64,000 bases of DNA, taken from NCBI RefSeq assembly GCF_020782235.1, contig NZ_JAJGNO010000013.1, positions 1 to 64,000 of the forward strand. The letters run 5' to 3'. The position numbers and the translations under genes were made by a program. The first letter of the stretch is position 1, and the number at the start of each line of letters is the position of its first letter. The notes under the pieces are model-generated. The model was not told where the DNA came from. It ran no database searches and saw nothing but the letters and a program-made list of their open reading frames with translations. Below are positions 9,136 through 18,060 of this stretch, piece after piece. This DNA is from Sphingobium naphthae. Lineage in GTDB: Bacteria; Pseudomonadota; Alphaproteobacteria; Sphingomonadales; Sphingomonadaceae.

Positions 9136-9705
9136 ATGGTCAAGCTGAACAAGATCTACACGCGCACGGGCGATGGCGGCACGACGGGGCTGGCCGACGG
9201 GTCGCGCCTGCCCAAATATGCGCCGCGGATGCAGGCGGTGGGCGATGTCGACGAAGCGAACAGCGCCATTGGCCTGGCCATCATCGCCATGGGCGCCCGG
9301 CCCGAGACGCGCTGGCTGACCACCATCCAGAACGACCTGTTCGACCTGGGCGCGGACCTGGCGACGCCGATCACCGAGGGCGAGGATGCGCCCTGGGCGC
9401 TGCGCATCGTCGCCAGCCAGGTCGCGCGGCTGGAAGCGGAGATCGACCTGATGAATGCCGAGCTCGCGCCGCTCGACAGTTTCGTCCTGCCCGGCGGGTC
9501 GGCGGCGGCGGCCGCCGTCCACCTGGCGCGCGCGATCACGCGCCGGGCCGAGCGCAGCGCCACCGCGGCGGCCGCAGAGGTCGCGCTCAACCCGCAGGCG
9601 CTCGCCTATCTCAATCGCCTGTCCGACCTGCTGTTCGTGCTGGCGCGGCGATTGAACGACAATGGCGCGGGCGACGTCAAATGGGTGCCAGGCGCGTCGC
9701 GCTGA
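9136..9705 (+). CDS. PduO-type ATP:cob(I)alamin adenosyltransferase
   Basis: A 189-residue cytosolic enzyme making adenosylcobalamin from cob(I)alamin and ATP. Motifs: KIYTRTGDGGTTGLADGSR (ATP-binding N-terminus), GDVDEANSAIGLA, LFDLGADLATP, and FVLPGGSAAAAAVHLARAI with RRAER following. The C-terminal helix YLNRLSDLLFVLAR is also standard. The gene implies use of B12 coenzyme enzymes such as methylmalonyl-CoA mutase, none of which lies in this window. It follows the HIG1-like gene closely. Confidence 0.95.
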   Translation: MVKLNKIYTRTGDGGTTGLADGSRLPKYAPRMQAVGDVDEANSAIGLAIIAMGARPETRWLTTIQNDLFDLGADLATPITEGEDAPWALRIVASQVARLEAEIDLMNAELAPLDSFVLPGGSAAAAAVHLARAITRRAERSATAAAAEVALNPQALAYLNRLSDLLFVLARRLNDNGAGDVKWVPGASR

Positions 9706-9830
9706 GCCCGCCGGGTTCGGCCGGACTCATGCGCGCAACAGATCGGCTCATTCGCGCCCATTAACCGTCTTTCTTGAGAAAGCCTTCAGACGGCACGAGG
9801 AATTTCCGCGCGACTTGATAAGGGGTCGCC

Positions 9831-10691
9831 ATGCAATTCTACCTCGCCACCTCGTTCATCTTTCCGCGGTCGCTGCGCCTGCGCCTTTTCGCCGTCTGTT
9901 TCGTCGCCACCCATTTGCCGCTGCTCTGCTATATCGGCTGGGGCGCGGCGACCGGGCGGCTGGCGCTGGTTGAGGTGGTGACGCTGACGCTGGCGACGGT
10001 GGCGGGCACCGGCCTTGCGCTTTATGGCATCGGCGCGCTGCTGACGCCGATCCATGCGCTGGCCGACACGCTGAACGCCCAGCCGGGCGACGGCGCGCCG
10101 CTGCCCCGGGTCGGCGACGTCATCCAGAATCTCTATGCCGGGGTGCAGCGGGCGGCGGTGCTGACGCGGGCGCAGATCGACGATCTGGCGGTCGCCGCGC
10201 ATGAGGACCCGCTGACGGGCGTCGCCAACCGACGCGGATTCCTGGCCGGGATCGAGGCGCTGCCGGCGGGCCAGCGCAAGGGCTGCGTCGCCCTGATCGA
10301 CATCGATTTCTTCAAGCAGGTCAACGACCTGATGGGCCATGACGAGGGCGACCGGGTGCTGGCCGCCTTCGCCGACCGGCTGGCGTCGCAAGTGCGCCGC
10401 GCCGACCTGGTGGCGCGCTGGGGCGGCGAGGAGTTCGCCATCTTCTTCTGCAACAGCGTCGAGGAAGAGGCGAGCTGGGCGCTGGCGCGCATCGCCGAGC
10501 AGATGCGGCGCGAGCCCATCGGCCGCGTCAATGGCCGCATCATCAGCTTTTCGGCGGGCTTGAGCCGCTGGCCGGGCGGCCCGGTGGAGGAGGCGCTGGC
10601 GGCTGCCGACGGCGCGCTCTACGACGCCAAGCAGGCCGGGCGCGACCGGGTGTGCCGCGCCGGGGCCAGCCTTTCGGCCACCTGTCCCTAA
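9831..10691 (+). CDS. Diguanylate cyclase (GGDEF protein)
   Basis: A 286-residue membrane-bound diguanylate cyclase making c-di-GMP from GTP. There are two N-terminal hydrophobic segments (about 17-38 and 47-72), then a GGDEF domain from about residue 122 (HEDPLTGVANRRGF). The active site is GGEEF at 198-202, a functional variant. An inhibitory RxxD I-site is present at R189-D192, five residues upstream, so product inhibition is likely. It has no separate sensor domain and no EAL partner here. The 125-bp upstream gap contains one TTAACC at about 9763-9768, a possible CtrA half site, which is weak evidence. Confidence 0.93.
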   Translation: MQFYLATSFIFPRSLRLRLFAVCFVATHLPLLCYIGWGAATGRLALVEVVTLTLATVAGTGLALYGIGALLTPIHALADTLNAQPGDGAPLPRVGDVIQNLYAGVQRAAVLTRAQIDDLAVAAHEDPLTGVANRRGFLAGIEALPAGQRKGCVALIDIDFFKQVNDLMGHDEGDRVLAAFADRLASQVRRADLVARWGGEEFAIFFCNSVEEEASWALARIAEQMRREPIGRVNGRIISFSAGLSRWPGGPVEEALAAADGALYDAKQAGRDRVCRAGASLSATCP

Positions 10692-10765
10692 GGGCAGCGG
10701 AACCCTTCCCCGCCCCATGCGCTTCTTCCCTGATGAGCGGCGCAACCGTATCGGAAGGGGCGTGA

Positions 10766-12034
10766 ATGGCCAGAAGCTGGAGCGATGCACGCCAGGACGA
10801 CCTGGCGACCCGCTACCGTGACGTTCGGGGCCTGACGCAGGCGATCGCCGCGCCCTTGTCCGACGCCGACGCGACGGTGCAGTCCATGCCGGACGCGTCG
10901 CCGGCCAAATGGCATCTGGCGCATGTCACCTGGTTCTTCGAAACCTTCGTGCTGCGCGATCATGTCGAGAATTATCGCCCGTTCGATCCGCGCTACGCCT
11001 ATCTGTTCAACAGCTATTATGAGGCGGAAGGCCCGCGCCATGCCCGGCCGATGCGCGGCATGCTGAGCCGCCCGGCGCTGAGCGACATCCTGGCCTATCG
11101 CGCGCATGTCGACGCCGCGCTGATTGCGGCCTTACCGATGCTGCCGCCGAGCGCCAGCACGCTGGTGACGCTGGGCCTGCATCATGAGCAGCAGCATCAG
11201 GAGCTGATGCTGACGGACCTGCTGCATCTCTTTTCGCTCAATCCGCTGGAGCCTGCCTTGTTCGAGGCCCGCAGCGCCAGCGCGGTAGACCTGCCCGGCC
11301 CGCTCCACTGGATCGAGGGGCGCGAGGGGCTGGCGGAGATTGGCGACGACGGGCGCAGCGGCTTCGCCTTCGACTGCGAGGGGCCGCGCCACCGCGCGCT
11401 GCTGCACCCCCATGCGCTGGCGCATCGCGCGATCACCAATGGCGAATGGATCGCCTTCATCGAGGATGGCGGCTATGCGACGCCCTCGCTGTGGCTGTCG
11501 GACGGCTGGGCATGGGTGCAGGCGGAAGGCGCCGAGGCGCCGCTTTACTGGCGCAAGGGCGAACAGGGCTGGACCCGGTTCGGACTGGACGGACGGCAAC
11601 CGGTGAATCCGGCCGCGCCGGTCACGCATATCAGCCTGTATGAAGCCGACGCCTATGCCAGCTGGGCCGGCGCGCGATTGCCGACCGAGGCGGAATGGGA
11701 AAGCGCAGCGCAGAATATCGCGCCGGGCGGCGGCAACCAGTTCGACGGGGCGGCCAGCCCCCGCCCCCGCGCGGCCGCGCCCACCGACGCGCTGACGCAG
11801 ATGTTCGGCGATGTGTGGGAATGGACCGGCAGCGCCTATCGCCCCCATCCCGGCTTTCGCGCGGCGCCCGGCGCGGTCGGGGAATATAATGGCAAGTTCA
11901 TGTCCGGCCAGTTCGTGCTGAAGGGCGGCAGTTGCGCCACGCCGCGCGGCCATATGCGGGCCAGCTACCGCAATTTCTTCTACCCCCATCAACGCTGGCA
12001 GTTCACCGGACTGCGCCTGGCCAAGGATTTGTGA
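10766..12034 (+). CDS. egtB: Ergothioneine biosynthesis sulfoxide synthase EgtB
   Basis: A 422-residue non-heme iron enzyme that joins a cysteine or gamma-glutamylcysteine sulfur to hercynine with O2. The N-terminal DinB-like domain carries the 3-His iron facial triad: H50 (PAKWHLAHVTWFFE) and H140/H144 (LHHEQQHQELMLTD). The C-terminal FGE-sulfatase domain reads GARLPTEAEWE, FGDVWEWTGSAY and FVLKGGSCATPRGHMR. It is translationally coupled to egtD. No egtA, egtC or egtE homologue lies alongside, so the sulfur donor and C-S lyase must come from elsewhere. Confidence 0.95.
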   Translation: MARSWSDARQDDLATRYRDVRGLTQAIAAPLSDADATVQSMPDASPAKWHLAHVTWFFETFVLRDHVENYRPFDPRYAYLFNSYYEAEGPRHARPMRGMLSRPALSDILAYRAHVDAALIAALPMLPPSASTLVTLGLHHEQQHQELMLTDLLHLFSLNPLEPALFEARSASAVDLPGPLHWIEGREGLAEIGDDGRSGFAFDCEGPRHRALLHPHALAHRAITNGEWIAFIEDGGYATPSLWLSDGWAWVQAEGAEAPLYWRKGEQGWTRFGLDGRQPVNPAAPVTHISLYEADAYASWAGARLPTEAEWESAAQNIAPGGGNQFDGAASPRPRAAAPTDALTQMFGDVWEWTGSAYRPHPGFRAAPGAVGEYNGKFMSGQFVLKGGSCATPRGHMRASYRNFFYPHQRWQFTGLRLAKDL

Positions 12035-12036
12035 CG

Positions 12037-12996
12037 ATGCTGCTGACCCAGGAAGCCCCCGCCCGCCCGCGCACGATCGACCCGGCGTTCCGCCGCGACA
12101 TATTGGACGGGCTGGCGCGCGAGCCCAAGGCCACGCCGCCCATCTGGTTCTATGACCGGCGCGGATCGGAATTGTTCGAACAGATCACCGACCTGCCCGA
12201 ATATTATCCGACGCGCACCGAAACCGCGCTGCTGAAAGCCCATGGCCTGGATTTCGCGCGGGCGGTGGGCGAAGGGCGCGCGGTGGTGGAATTCGGCGCG
12301 GGCAGTTCGCGCAAGACGCCGCATCTGCTGCGCGCGATCCGGCCCGCCGCTTATGTGCCGATCGACATCAGCGGCGATTTCCTGCAGGCGAGCAGCGCGC
12401 AATTGGCGGGCGACTTTCCCGAGCTGCCGGTGCTGCCGGTCGTGGGCGACTTCAACCAGCCGCTCGACCTGCCGCGGGACATTGCCGGCATGCCGCGCCT
12501 GGGCTTCTTTCCCGGATCGACGATCGGCAATATGGAGCCCGACGCGGCGGTCGACCTGTTGCGCGCGATGCGCCGGCTGCTGGGCGAGGACGCCATGCTC
12601 CTGATCGGCATGGACCGGATCAAGGATCGCGACCGGCTGATCGCCGCCTATGACGACGCGCAGGGCGTGACGGCCGCGTTCAACCTCAACCTCATCGAAC
12701 GGATCAATCGCGAGCTGGAAGGCGACCTGCCGATCGACGGCTTTGCCCATCGCGCGGTGTGGAACGACGAGAAGGCGCGGATCGAGATGCATCTGGAAGC
12801 GGTGCGGCCGCTGCATTTCCACGTCGCCGGCGCCTGTTTCCACATGGATGAGGGCGAGACGATCCATACCGAGAGCAGCCACAAATATGGCACGCGCGAC
12901 GAACGGCTGCTGCTGCGCGCGGGCGGATGGGAGCCGGTGGAGGAATGGACCGACGATGAAGGGCTGTTCGGGCTGGTGCTGGCGAAGGCGGGCTGA
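12037..12996 (+). CDS. egtD: L-histidine N-alpha-trimethyltransferase EgtD
   Basis: A 319-residue SAM-dependent enzyme that trimethylates histidine to hercynine, the first step of ergothioneine synthesis. Motifs: FYDRRGSELFEQITDLPEYY (family signature), VVEFGAGSSRKT (SAM site), GFFPGSTIGNME, and IHTESSHKY near the C-terminus. ATG 12037 is given as the start; GTG at 12031, overlapping the egtB stop as GTGA, is equally possible. With egtB it forms a two-gene module for a cytosolic thiol antioxidant. Confidence 0.96.
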   Translation: MLLTQEAPARPRTIDPAFRRDILDGLAREPKATPPIWFYDRRGSELFEQITDLPEYYPTRTETALLKAHGLDFARAVGEGRAVVEFGAGSSRKTPHLLRAIRPAAYVPIDISGDFLQASSAQLAGDFPELPVLPVVGDFNQPLDLPRDIAGMPRLGFFPGSTIGNMEPDAAVDLLRAMRRLLGEDAMLLIGMDRIKDRDRLIAAYDDAQGVTAAFNLNLIERINRELEGDLPIDGFAHRAVWNDEKARIEMHLEAVRPLHFHVAGACFHMDEGETIHTESSHKYGTRDERLLLRAGGWEPVEEWTDDEGLFGLVLAKAG

Positions 12997-13011
12997 CCGA
13001 CCCGCCAGGGC

Positions 13012-13713
13012 TCACTGCGTGGCGAGCAGCAGGTCGCGCAGGTCGGTGAGGCTGGGCAGCACATGGGCGCAGGCCAGCGTCAGTTCCTCGGTCGGCGGCA
13101 GCAAATCGGGCACCATGACGGTGGCGATGCCGGCGGCCGTGGCCGATCGGACCCCGGCATGGCTGTCCTCCACCGCGACGATATGCGCCGGATCGACCCC
13201 TAACCGCCGGGCGGCGAGCAGATAGGGTTCGGGATGCGGCTTGGGCCGCTCCACATCGCTGCGCGTCACGATCACGTCGAAATAGTCGAGCAGGCCGCTG
13301 CGCGCCAGCCGCTGCTGCGCGAAAGGAGCGGCGGTGGAGGTGGCGAGCGCCATCGGGATGCCGGCATGCGCGAGATGATCGAGCAGCAGCTCCGCGCCGG
13401 GTCGCAACGCAATGCCGGCGTCGACCGCCGCTTCGAACAAGGCGTCGCTGTCGGCGTAGAATTGCGCAAGCGGGAAGTCCGGGCCGAGACGGTCGGCCAG
13501 CATCCGCTGATTTTCGTCGCGATGAATGCCGACCATCGACAGGAGCAGTGCGTCGGAAAGCGGCCAGCCCAGCGCATTGCCGGTGTCGACGAATGCCTGG
13601 CGATGGGCCGCTTCGGTATCGATGAGCGTGCCGTCCATGTCGAAGATGACGGCGCGCACCGGGTCGGGCAAGGCGGATCGCGACTGCGGAACGGTCAGGG
13701 ATTGGGTAGCCAT
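13012..13713 (-). CDS. HAD-superfamily phosphatase, beta-phosphoglucomutase-like
   Basis: A 233-residue HAD hydrolase of subclass IA. Motif I is VIFDMDGTLIDTE (nucleophile Asp and general acid Asp), motif II LATSTA, motif III KPHPEPYLLAA, and motif IV VAVEDSHAGVRSA. The helical cap and the DMDGTLIDTE form fit phosphoglycolate phosphatase or beta-phosphoglucomutase relatives. The exact substrate cannot be read from sequence. It is convergent with egtD, with a 15-bp gap. Confidence 0.92.
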   Translation of the reverse strand: MATQSLTVPQSRSALPDPVRAVIFDMDGTLIDTEAAHRQAFVDTGNALGWPLSDALLLSMVGIHRDENQRMLADRLGPDFPLAQFYADSDALFEAAVDAGIALRPGAELLLDHLAHAGIPMALATSTAAPFAQQRLARSGLLDYFDVIVTRSDVERPKPHPEPYLLAARRLGVDPAHIVAVEDSHAGVRSATAAGIATVMVPDLLPPTEELTLACAHVLPSLTDLRDLLLATQ

Positions 13714-13771
13714 GAACAGGATATAGGCGCCGATCGGCCGCGCGCCATTGCAAAAGGCGACACGGCGATTG

Positions 13772-14818
13772 TCAATCGCTGACCCGCGCCGACCAGGTCC
13801 TGATCCAGTGCCAGGCGCCGCGACATTCGCCCATGCTGGTCGCTTCGGTCAAGCGGAAGCGCTTGCCGTCCCAGACATAGGTTTCGCTGCCGCCGCAATC
13901 GCCGATGCCGCGCCCCTTGGCGAAGCTCGACAATTCCGATTTTTCCGGAACCCAGCCGGCGTTGACCAGCATCGGCTTGGCTTCCTCCGCGCTCCAGCCG
14001 GGCTTGTAGTCGAAGCCGGCGAAATGGAAGGCGCGGCGGCCGGCGATGCCGGTGGCGACCACCGGGACCGTGGTGACATTATAGGCGCCGCTGCCGCAGG
14101 GCACGAGGATGAGCGTCTCGTTCTTCGAGAGGCGATGCAGTTCGGGCGGCTGAGCGGCGCGCATTTCCTGCGCGCAGCCGGTGAATTTGCCGAGCGCGGT
14201 CAGTTCCTCGCGCCAGAGGGTGACCGGCGTTCCGCTGGTGGGGACAGGCGCGCGCTTGACGACCGGCGCGGCGGGCGCGGGGCGCACCGCCAGCGCGCCC
14301 AGCGGGCCGGTCGCGACCAGCGCGGTGCTGGTGCCGGCCCGCCCCTGTCGCGCGTCCATATAGCGCAGCGCCGCGCCCGATCCGGCCAGCGAGGGCCGGC
14401 CCAGCAGGCGATTGCCCGCGCGCAGCTCCAACTGGCTGCCGCGCGCCATGGCGATGGCGAGGGCGGCGGCCTGCGGCCCGCGCACGGTGGCGTCGCCATC
14501 GCGGCTCTGCGCCGCGGCGATGCGGCGGCCATCGACGAAGAAACCGACCTCGCCTGCGCCCTTGGCGTCGCGACTGGTCCACACCTGCGCTTCCGCCTCC
14601 GGACCGGCGTCGCGCACGATGCCGACCATCACCGGATTGTCGGGCCAGGCGCCGCCCTCGGGCAGCAGCGCGACGGCTTCGCACCGGTTGCGATTGTCGC
14701 AGCCGATCGTCCAGTCCTTGTAGGTTTCCAGAGTGCCGGGCGTCGGCGCCTGTGCGGCGCTCACGCCCGTCCAGCTCAGGGTCGCCAGTGCGACCGCAAG
14801 AAAAGTCTTTGCCCCCAT
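13772..14818 (-). CDS. Secreted DUF1176-family protein
   Basis: A 348-residue exported protein with signal peptide MGAKTFLAVALATLSWTGVSA; an in-frame ATG at 14830 would add four residues. DUF1176-like features are a Cys-containing strand region (WTIGCDNRNRCEAVAL), LILVPCGSGAYN, and the C-terminal YVWDGKRFRLTEATSMGECR with GAWHWIRTW. The many Cys residues suggest disulfides in the periplasm. The family has no established biochemical function. Confidence 0.85.
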   Translation of the reverse strand: MGAKTFLAVALATLSWTGVSAAQAPTPGTLETYKDWTIGCDNRNRCEAVALLPEGGAWPDNPVMVGIVRDAGPEAEAQVWTSRDAKGAGEVGFFVDGRRIAAAQSRDGDATVRGPQAAALAIAMARGSQLELRAGNRLLGRPSLAGSGAALRYMDARQGRAGTSTALVATGPLGALAVRPAPAAPVVKRAPVPTSGTPVTLWREELTALGKFTGCAQEMRAAQPPELHRLSKNETLILVPCGSGAYNVTTVPVVATGIAGRRAFHFAGFDYKPGWSAEEAKPMLVNAGWVPEKSELSSFAKGRGIGDCGGSETYVWDGKRFRLTEATSMGECRGAWHWIRTWSARVSD

Positions 14819-14885
14819 GGCGTTAACCATAGCGCAAAAGCGGGCGGAGGAACAGGCCCTGAATGAGAGGCGCGCGTTCGCCCGC

Positions 14886-16205
14886 TCAGAGGCTGAGCAT
14901 CAGGCCCGCCAGCGCCGCGCTCATCAGGTTGGCGAGGCTGCCCGCGATCAGCGCCTTGACGCCCAGCTTCGCGATCATCGGCCGCTGATTGGGCGCGAGA
15001 TTGCCGGTCACCGCCATCTGGATCGCAATCGAGCTGAAATTGGCGAAGCCGCACAGCGCGAAGGTGACGATGGCGATGGTGGTGGGCGACAGCGCCCCCT
15101 GCACCTGGCCCAGATTGATGTAGGCGACGAATTCGTTGAGCACGACCTTCGTGCCGAACAGGCCGCCGGCGACCTGCGCTTCGGTCCAGGGGATGTTGAG
15201 CAGATACATGACCGGCGAGAAGACATAGCCGAGCAGCATCTGGAAGCTGAGATCGGGATAGCCGAACAGCGCGCCGATGCCGCCCAATATGCCATTGGCG
15301 AGCGCCACGAGCGCGACGAAGGCGAGCACCATGGCGCCGACCGCGACAGCGAGTTTGACACCTGTCTGCGCGCCTTGGGCCGCGGCCATGATGATGTTGG
15401 CGGGGCGTTCCTCGTCATGCGTGGCGGGCGGCATGGGCTCGCCGGGCGTCGTCTCGCTCATCAGCGCGGCCGGACCCGCGCCGCTCATGCGGGTTTCGGG
15501 CAGCGGCAGATCGCGCGCTTCGCCCAGCGGCAGTTCGGGTTCGCGCTCCGGCTCGTCGGGCATGATGATCTTGGCCATGAGCAGGCCGCCGGGCGCGGCC
15601 ATGAAGCTGGCGGCGAGCAGATAGTCGATGCGGATGCCCATGGAAGCGTAGGCGGCGAGGATGGTGCCGGCGACGCCCGCCATGCCGCTGGTCATCACCG
15701 CGAACAGCTGAGCGGGATTGAGGCCGGCGAGATAGGGACGGATGACGAGCGGGCTTTCGCTCTGCCCGACGAAGATATTGGCGGCCGCGCACAGGCTTTC
15801 AACCTTGGACACGCCCGTCACCTTCTCGATCGCGCCGCCGACCCAGCGGACGACGAACTGCATGATGCCCAGATAATAGAGGATCGACACCAGGCTGGCG
15901 AAGAAGATGATCACCGGCAGCGCCGCGATCGCGAAGCTGGCGCCGCCGACGTCGGGCCGGGCGAGCGGGCCGAAGATGAAGTCGGTGCCCGCCTGCGCAT
16001 AGCCGAGCAGGTTCGACACGCCCCGCGACATGCCGCCGATGATGGCGCGGCCGGCCGGCACATAGAGCACCAGCAGCGCGATGCCGGCCTGCAGCAGGAA
16101 GGCCGCGCCGACCACACGCGGGCGGATGGCGCGGCGGTTGGAGGACAGGGCGAAGGCGATGGCGAGGATCAGGACAATGCCGGCAAGGCCGATGAGAAGA
16201 TGCAT
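14886..16205 (-). CDS. Concentrative nucleoside transporter (NupC/CNT family)
   Basis: A 439-residue inner-membrane nucleoside symporter. The CNT signature GQSESPLVIRPYLAGL falls at about residues 147-162. Other CNT blocks are MTSGMAGVAGTILAAYASMG, KVVLNEFVAYINLGQ and ALCGFANFSSIAIQ. A polar Pro/Glu-rich stretch at about 216-270 (DEPEREPELPLGEARDLPLP) is inserted between membrane segments. Transport is probably driven by H+ or Na+. The gene stands alone. Confidence 0.92.
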   Translation of the reverse strand: MHLLIGLAGIVLILAIAFALSSNRRAIRPRVVGAAFLLQAGIALLVLYVPAGRAIIGGMSRGVSNLLGYAQAGTDFIFGPLARPDVGGASFAIAALPVIIFFASLVSILYYLGIMQFVVRWVGGAIEKVTGVSKVESLCAAANIFVGQSESPLVIRPYLAGLNPAQLFAVMTSGMAGVAGTILAAYASMGIRIDYLLAASFMAAPGGLLMAKIIMPDEPEREPELPLGEARDLPLPETRMSGAGPAALMSETTPGEPMPPATHDEERPANIIMAAAQGAQTGVKLAVAVGAMVLAFVALVALANGILGGIGALFGYPDLSFQMLLGYVFSPVMYLLNIPWTEAQVAGGLFGTKVVLNEFVAYINLGQVQGALSPTTIAIVTFALCGFANFSSIAIQMAVTGNLAPNQRPMIAKLGVKALIAGSLANLMSAALAGLMLSL

Positions 16206-16372
16206 GAAGCGCTTTCGCGGGAGGAGGCAAACGGGGGGACTATATGGACCCGGCCTCGCCGAGGCCAGTGTTTTGGCATGCTACAAAGCCGCTACATCGG
16301 GCAATCGCCCGGAGACATGCCGCCGCTATCGCGCCGAAGAGGGCCTGAAAGAACAGGATGAGAGGCAGGGTA

Positions 16373-17275
16373 ATGAGCGGACAGGACGAAGCCCATGATC
16401 ATGGATTGCTGCATGATCTGGAACGGATGCGCGCATTGGCGCGGGAGAATATCGGGCGGCGGCGCACCTTACGCCTGCTCTTTTCCGCGAGCGGCGCGGC
16501 ACTGATCGGGGCGTGCGGCGGATCGGGATCATCGAGCGGGTCGACAGCGACGCCGACCCCGACGCCGACACCCACCCCCACGCCGACCCCGACGCCCACC
16601 CCCACGCCGACGTCGAACGACAGCTGCGTCACCGATCCGGAAGAAACCAACGGGCCCTATCCCGCCGACGGGTCCAACAGCAGCAACGGCAGCCTGGTCA
16701 ATGTGCTGGACGACAGCGGCATCCAGCGCAGCGACATCCGGTCGAGCTTCGGATCGGCGAGCGGCACGGCGGACGGCGTGACGATGACGCTGACCATCAC
16801 CGTCGTCGACGTGAACAGCGGCTGCGCCGCGCTGGAGGGCTATGCCGTCTATATCTGGCACTGCACCAATGACGGGCTCTATTCGCTCTATACCGTGCCG
16901 GACGAAAATTACCTGCGTGGCGTGGGCGTGACCGACGCCAATGGCCAGGTGACCTTCACCAGCATCTTTCCCGGCTGCTATGCCGGGCGATACCCGCATA
17001 TCCATTTCGAGGTCTACCCCAGCCTGGCGCGGGCGACGAGCTACAGCAACCGGCTGCTCTGTTCGCAGTTCGCGATGCCGCGGGCAGCCTGCGACACGGT
17101 CTATGCGAGCAGCGGCTATGCCAGCAGCGCGACCAACTTCGCACGCACATCGACCAGCAGCGACAATGTTTTCGGCGACAATAGCAGCGCGCAGGTCACG
17201 GCGATGACGCCGGCGATGACCGGCGACCTGACCAATGGCTTTACCGGCACGGTGACGGTCGGGCTGGCGATCTGA
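16373..17275 (+). CDS. Intradiol ring-cleavage dioxygenase-like lipoprotein with Pro-Thr linker
   Basis: About 300 residues. The N-terminus has a twin-arginine-like stretch (RRRTLRLLFSASGAALIGAC) ending in lipobox IGAC, so it is predicted to be an exported lipoprotein. A (PT)n linker of about 12 repeats follows. The rest resembles the intradiol dioxygenase fold: EETNGPYPADGS, then YAVYIWHCTNDGLYSLY and FPGCYAGRYPHIHFEVYP, which supply the two Tyr and two His expected to bind Fe(III). An ATG at 16358 would add five residues; 16373 has the better SD (GAGGCAGGG). The substrate is unknown, and the exported location argues against ordinary catechol catabolism. Confidence 0.88.
   Translation: MSGQDEAHDHGLLHDLERMRALARENIGRRRTLRLLFSASGAALIGACGGSGSSSGSTATPTPTPTPTPTPTPTPTPTPTSNDSCVTDPEETNGPYPADGSNSSNGSLVNVLDDSGIQRSDIRSSFGSASGTADGVTMTLTITVVDVNSGCAALEGYAVYIWHCTNDGLYSLYTVPDENYLRGVGVTDANGQVTFTSIFPGCYAGRYPHIHFEVYPSLARATSYSNRLLCSQFAMPRAACDTVYASSGYASSATNFARTSTSSDNVFGDNSSAQVTAMTPAMTGDLTNGFTGTVTVGLAI
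16550..16612 (+). repeat. Short tandem repeat encoding a Pro-Thr linker
   Basis: About 12 tandem 6-bp units of the form CCGACC/CCCACC/CCGACG, encoding alternating Pro-Thr inside the dioxygenase-like lipoprotein. Such hexamer arrays can change length by slippage without shifting the frame, so linker length may differ between strains (inference). Confidence 0.9.
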
Positions 17276-17289
17276 CGGGACGGACGCGG

Positions 17290-18060
17290 ATGATTTTGCA
17301 GGAAGAGATTTTACCCGATATGCTGGCCCCCGCTATGGATGGTTCGCGCATATTGGTGGTCGATGACGATGGCGACATCCGCGCCCTTCTGTCCGATTTC
17401 CTGGAGCAGCATGGCTTTGCCGTGACCGCGGTCGCCGATGGCGCGGCGATGGACCGGGCGATGGCGGCCGACGCATTCGACATCGCCGTGCTGGACGTGA
17501 TGATGCCCGGCGAGGACGGGCTGTCGATCCTGCGGCGGCTGGCCGCCCGCGGGGGATTGCCGGTCATCATGCTGTCGGCGATCGGCAGCGACATCGACCG
17601 GATCGTCGGCCTGGAAATGGGCGCGGAGGATTATCTGCCCAAGCCGTGCAACCCGCGCGAATTGCTGGCGCGCATCCGCACCGTGCTGCGCCGGCACCGG
17701 CGACAGGAGGAAGAGACGGCCGATCCGACGGCGCGCAAGCTGCGCTTTGCCGGGTGGCAGATCGACATGGGCGCGCGGCTGCTGACCGATCCCGACAATG
17801 TCGTCGTCACGCTGACCGATGGCGAATTCCGCCTGCTGCGCGCGTTCATCGAGCATCCGCGCCGCGTGCTGAGCCGCGACCAGCTGCTCGATTATTCGGC
17901 CGGCAGCGAGACCGAAAGCTACGACCGGGCGATCGACGTGCAGGTGAGCCGCCTGCGCCGCAAGCTGGAACGCGGCGCGCGGCGCGAAGGCGTCGACGAC
18001 CTGGTGCGCACCGTCCGCAACGAAGGCTATATGTTCACCGCCGAGGTGCGCCCGGCGTGA
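17290..18060 (+). CDS. OmpR-family response regulator
   Basis: A 256-residue DNA-binding response regulator. The receiver domain starts at about residue 19 (SRILVVDDDGDIRALLSDFL), with phospho-acceptor D69 in AVLDVMMPGEDG and the conserved Lys in YLPKPCNPRELLARI. The winged-helix output ends with AIDVQVSRLRRKLE and TVRNEGYMFTAEV. The kinase gene overlaps its stop codon (GTGA at 18057-18060), so the pair is co-translated. It begins 14 bp after the dioxygenase-like lipoprotein gene, so the three may share a transcript. Confidence 0.93.
   Translation: MILQEEILPDMLAPAMDGSRILVVDDDGDIRALLSDFLEQHGFAVTAVADGAAMDRAMAADAFDIAVLDVMMPGEDGLSILRRLAARGGLPVIMLSAIGSDIDRIVGLEMGAEDYLPKPCNPRELLARIRTVLRRHRRQEEETADPTARKLRFAGWQIDMGARLLTDPDNVVVTLTDGEFRLLRAFIEHPRRVLSRDQLLDYSAGSETESYDRAIDVQVSRLRRKLERGARREGVDDLVRTVRNEGYMFTAEVRPA

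Noticed and set aside
10700..10730. GGAACC upstream of egtB considered as an EcfG promoter
   Set aside because: No CGTT or close variant at 16-18 bp; the bases at that spacing read CTTC.
16550..16612. Tandem array considered as a CRISPR or regulatory repeat
   Set aside because: The units are 6 bp, in frame, and encode a Pro-Thr linker. There are no spacers.
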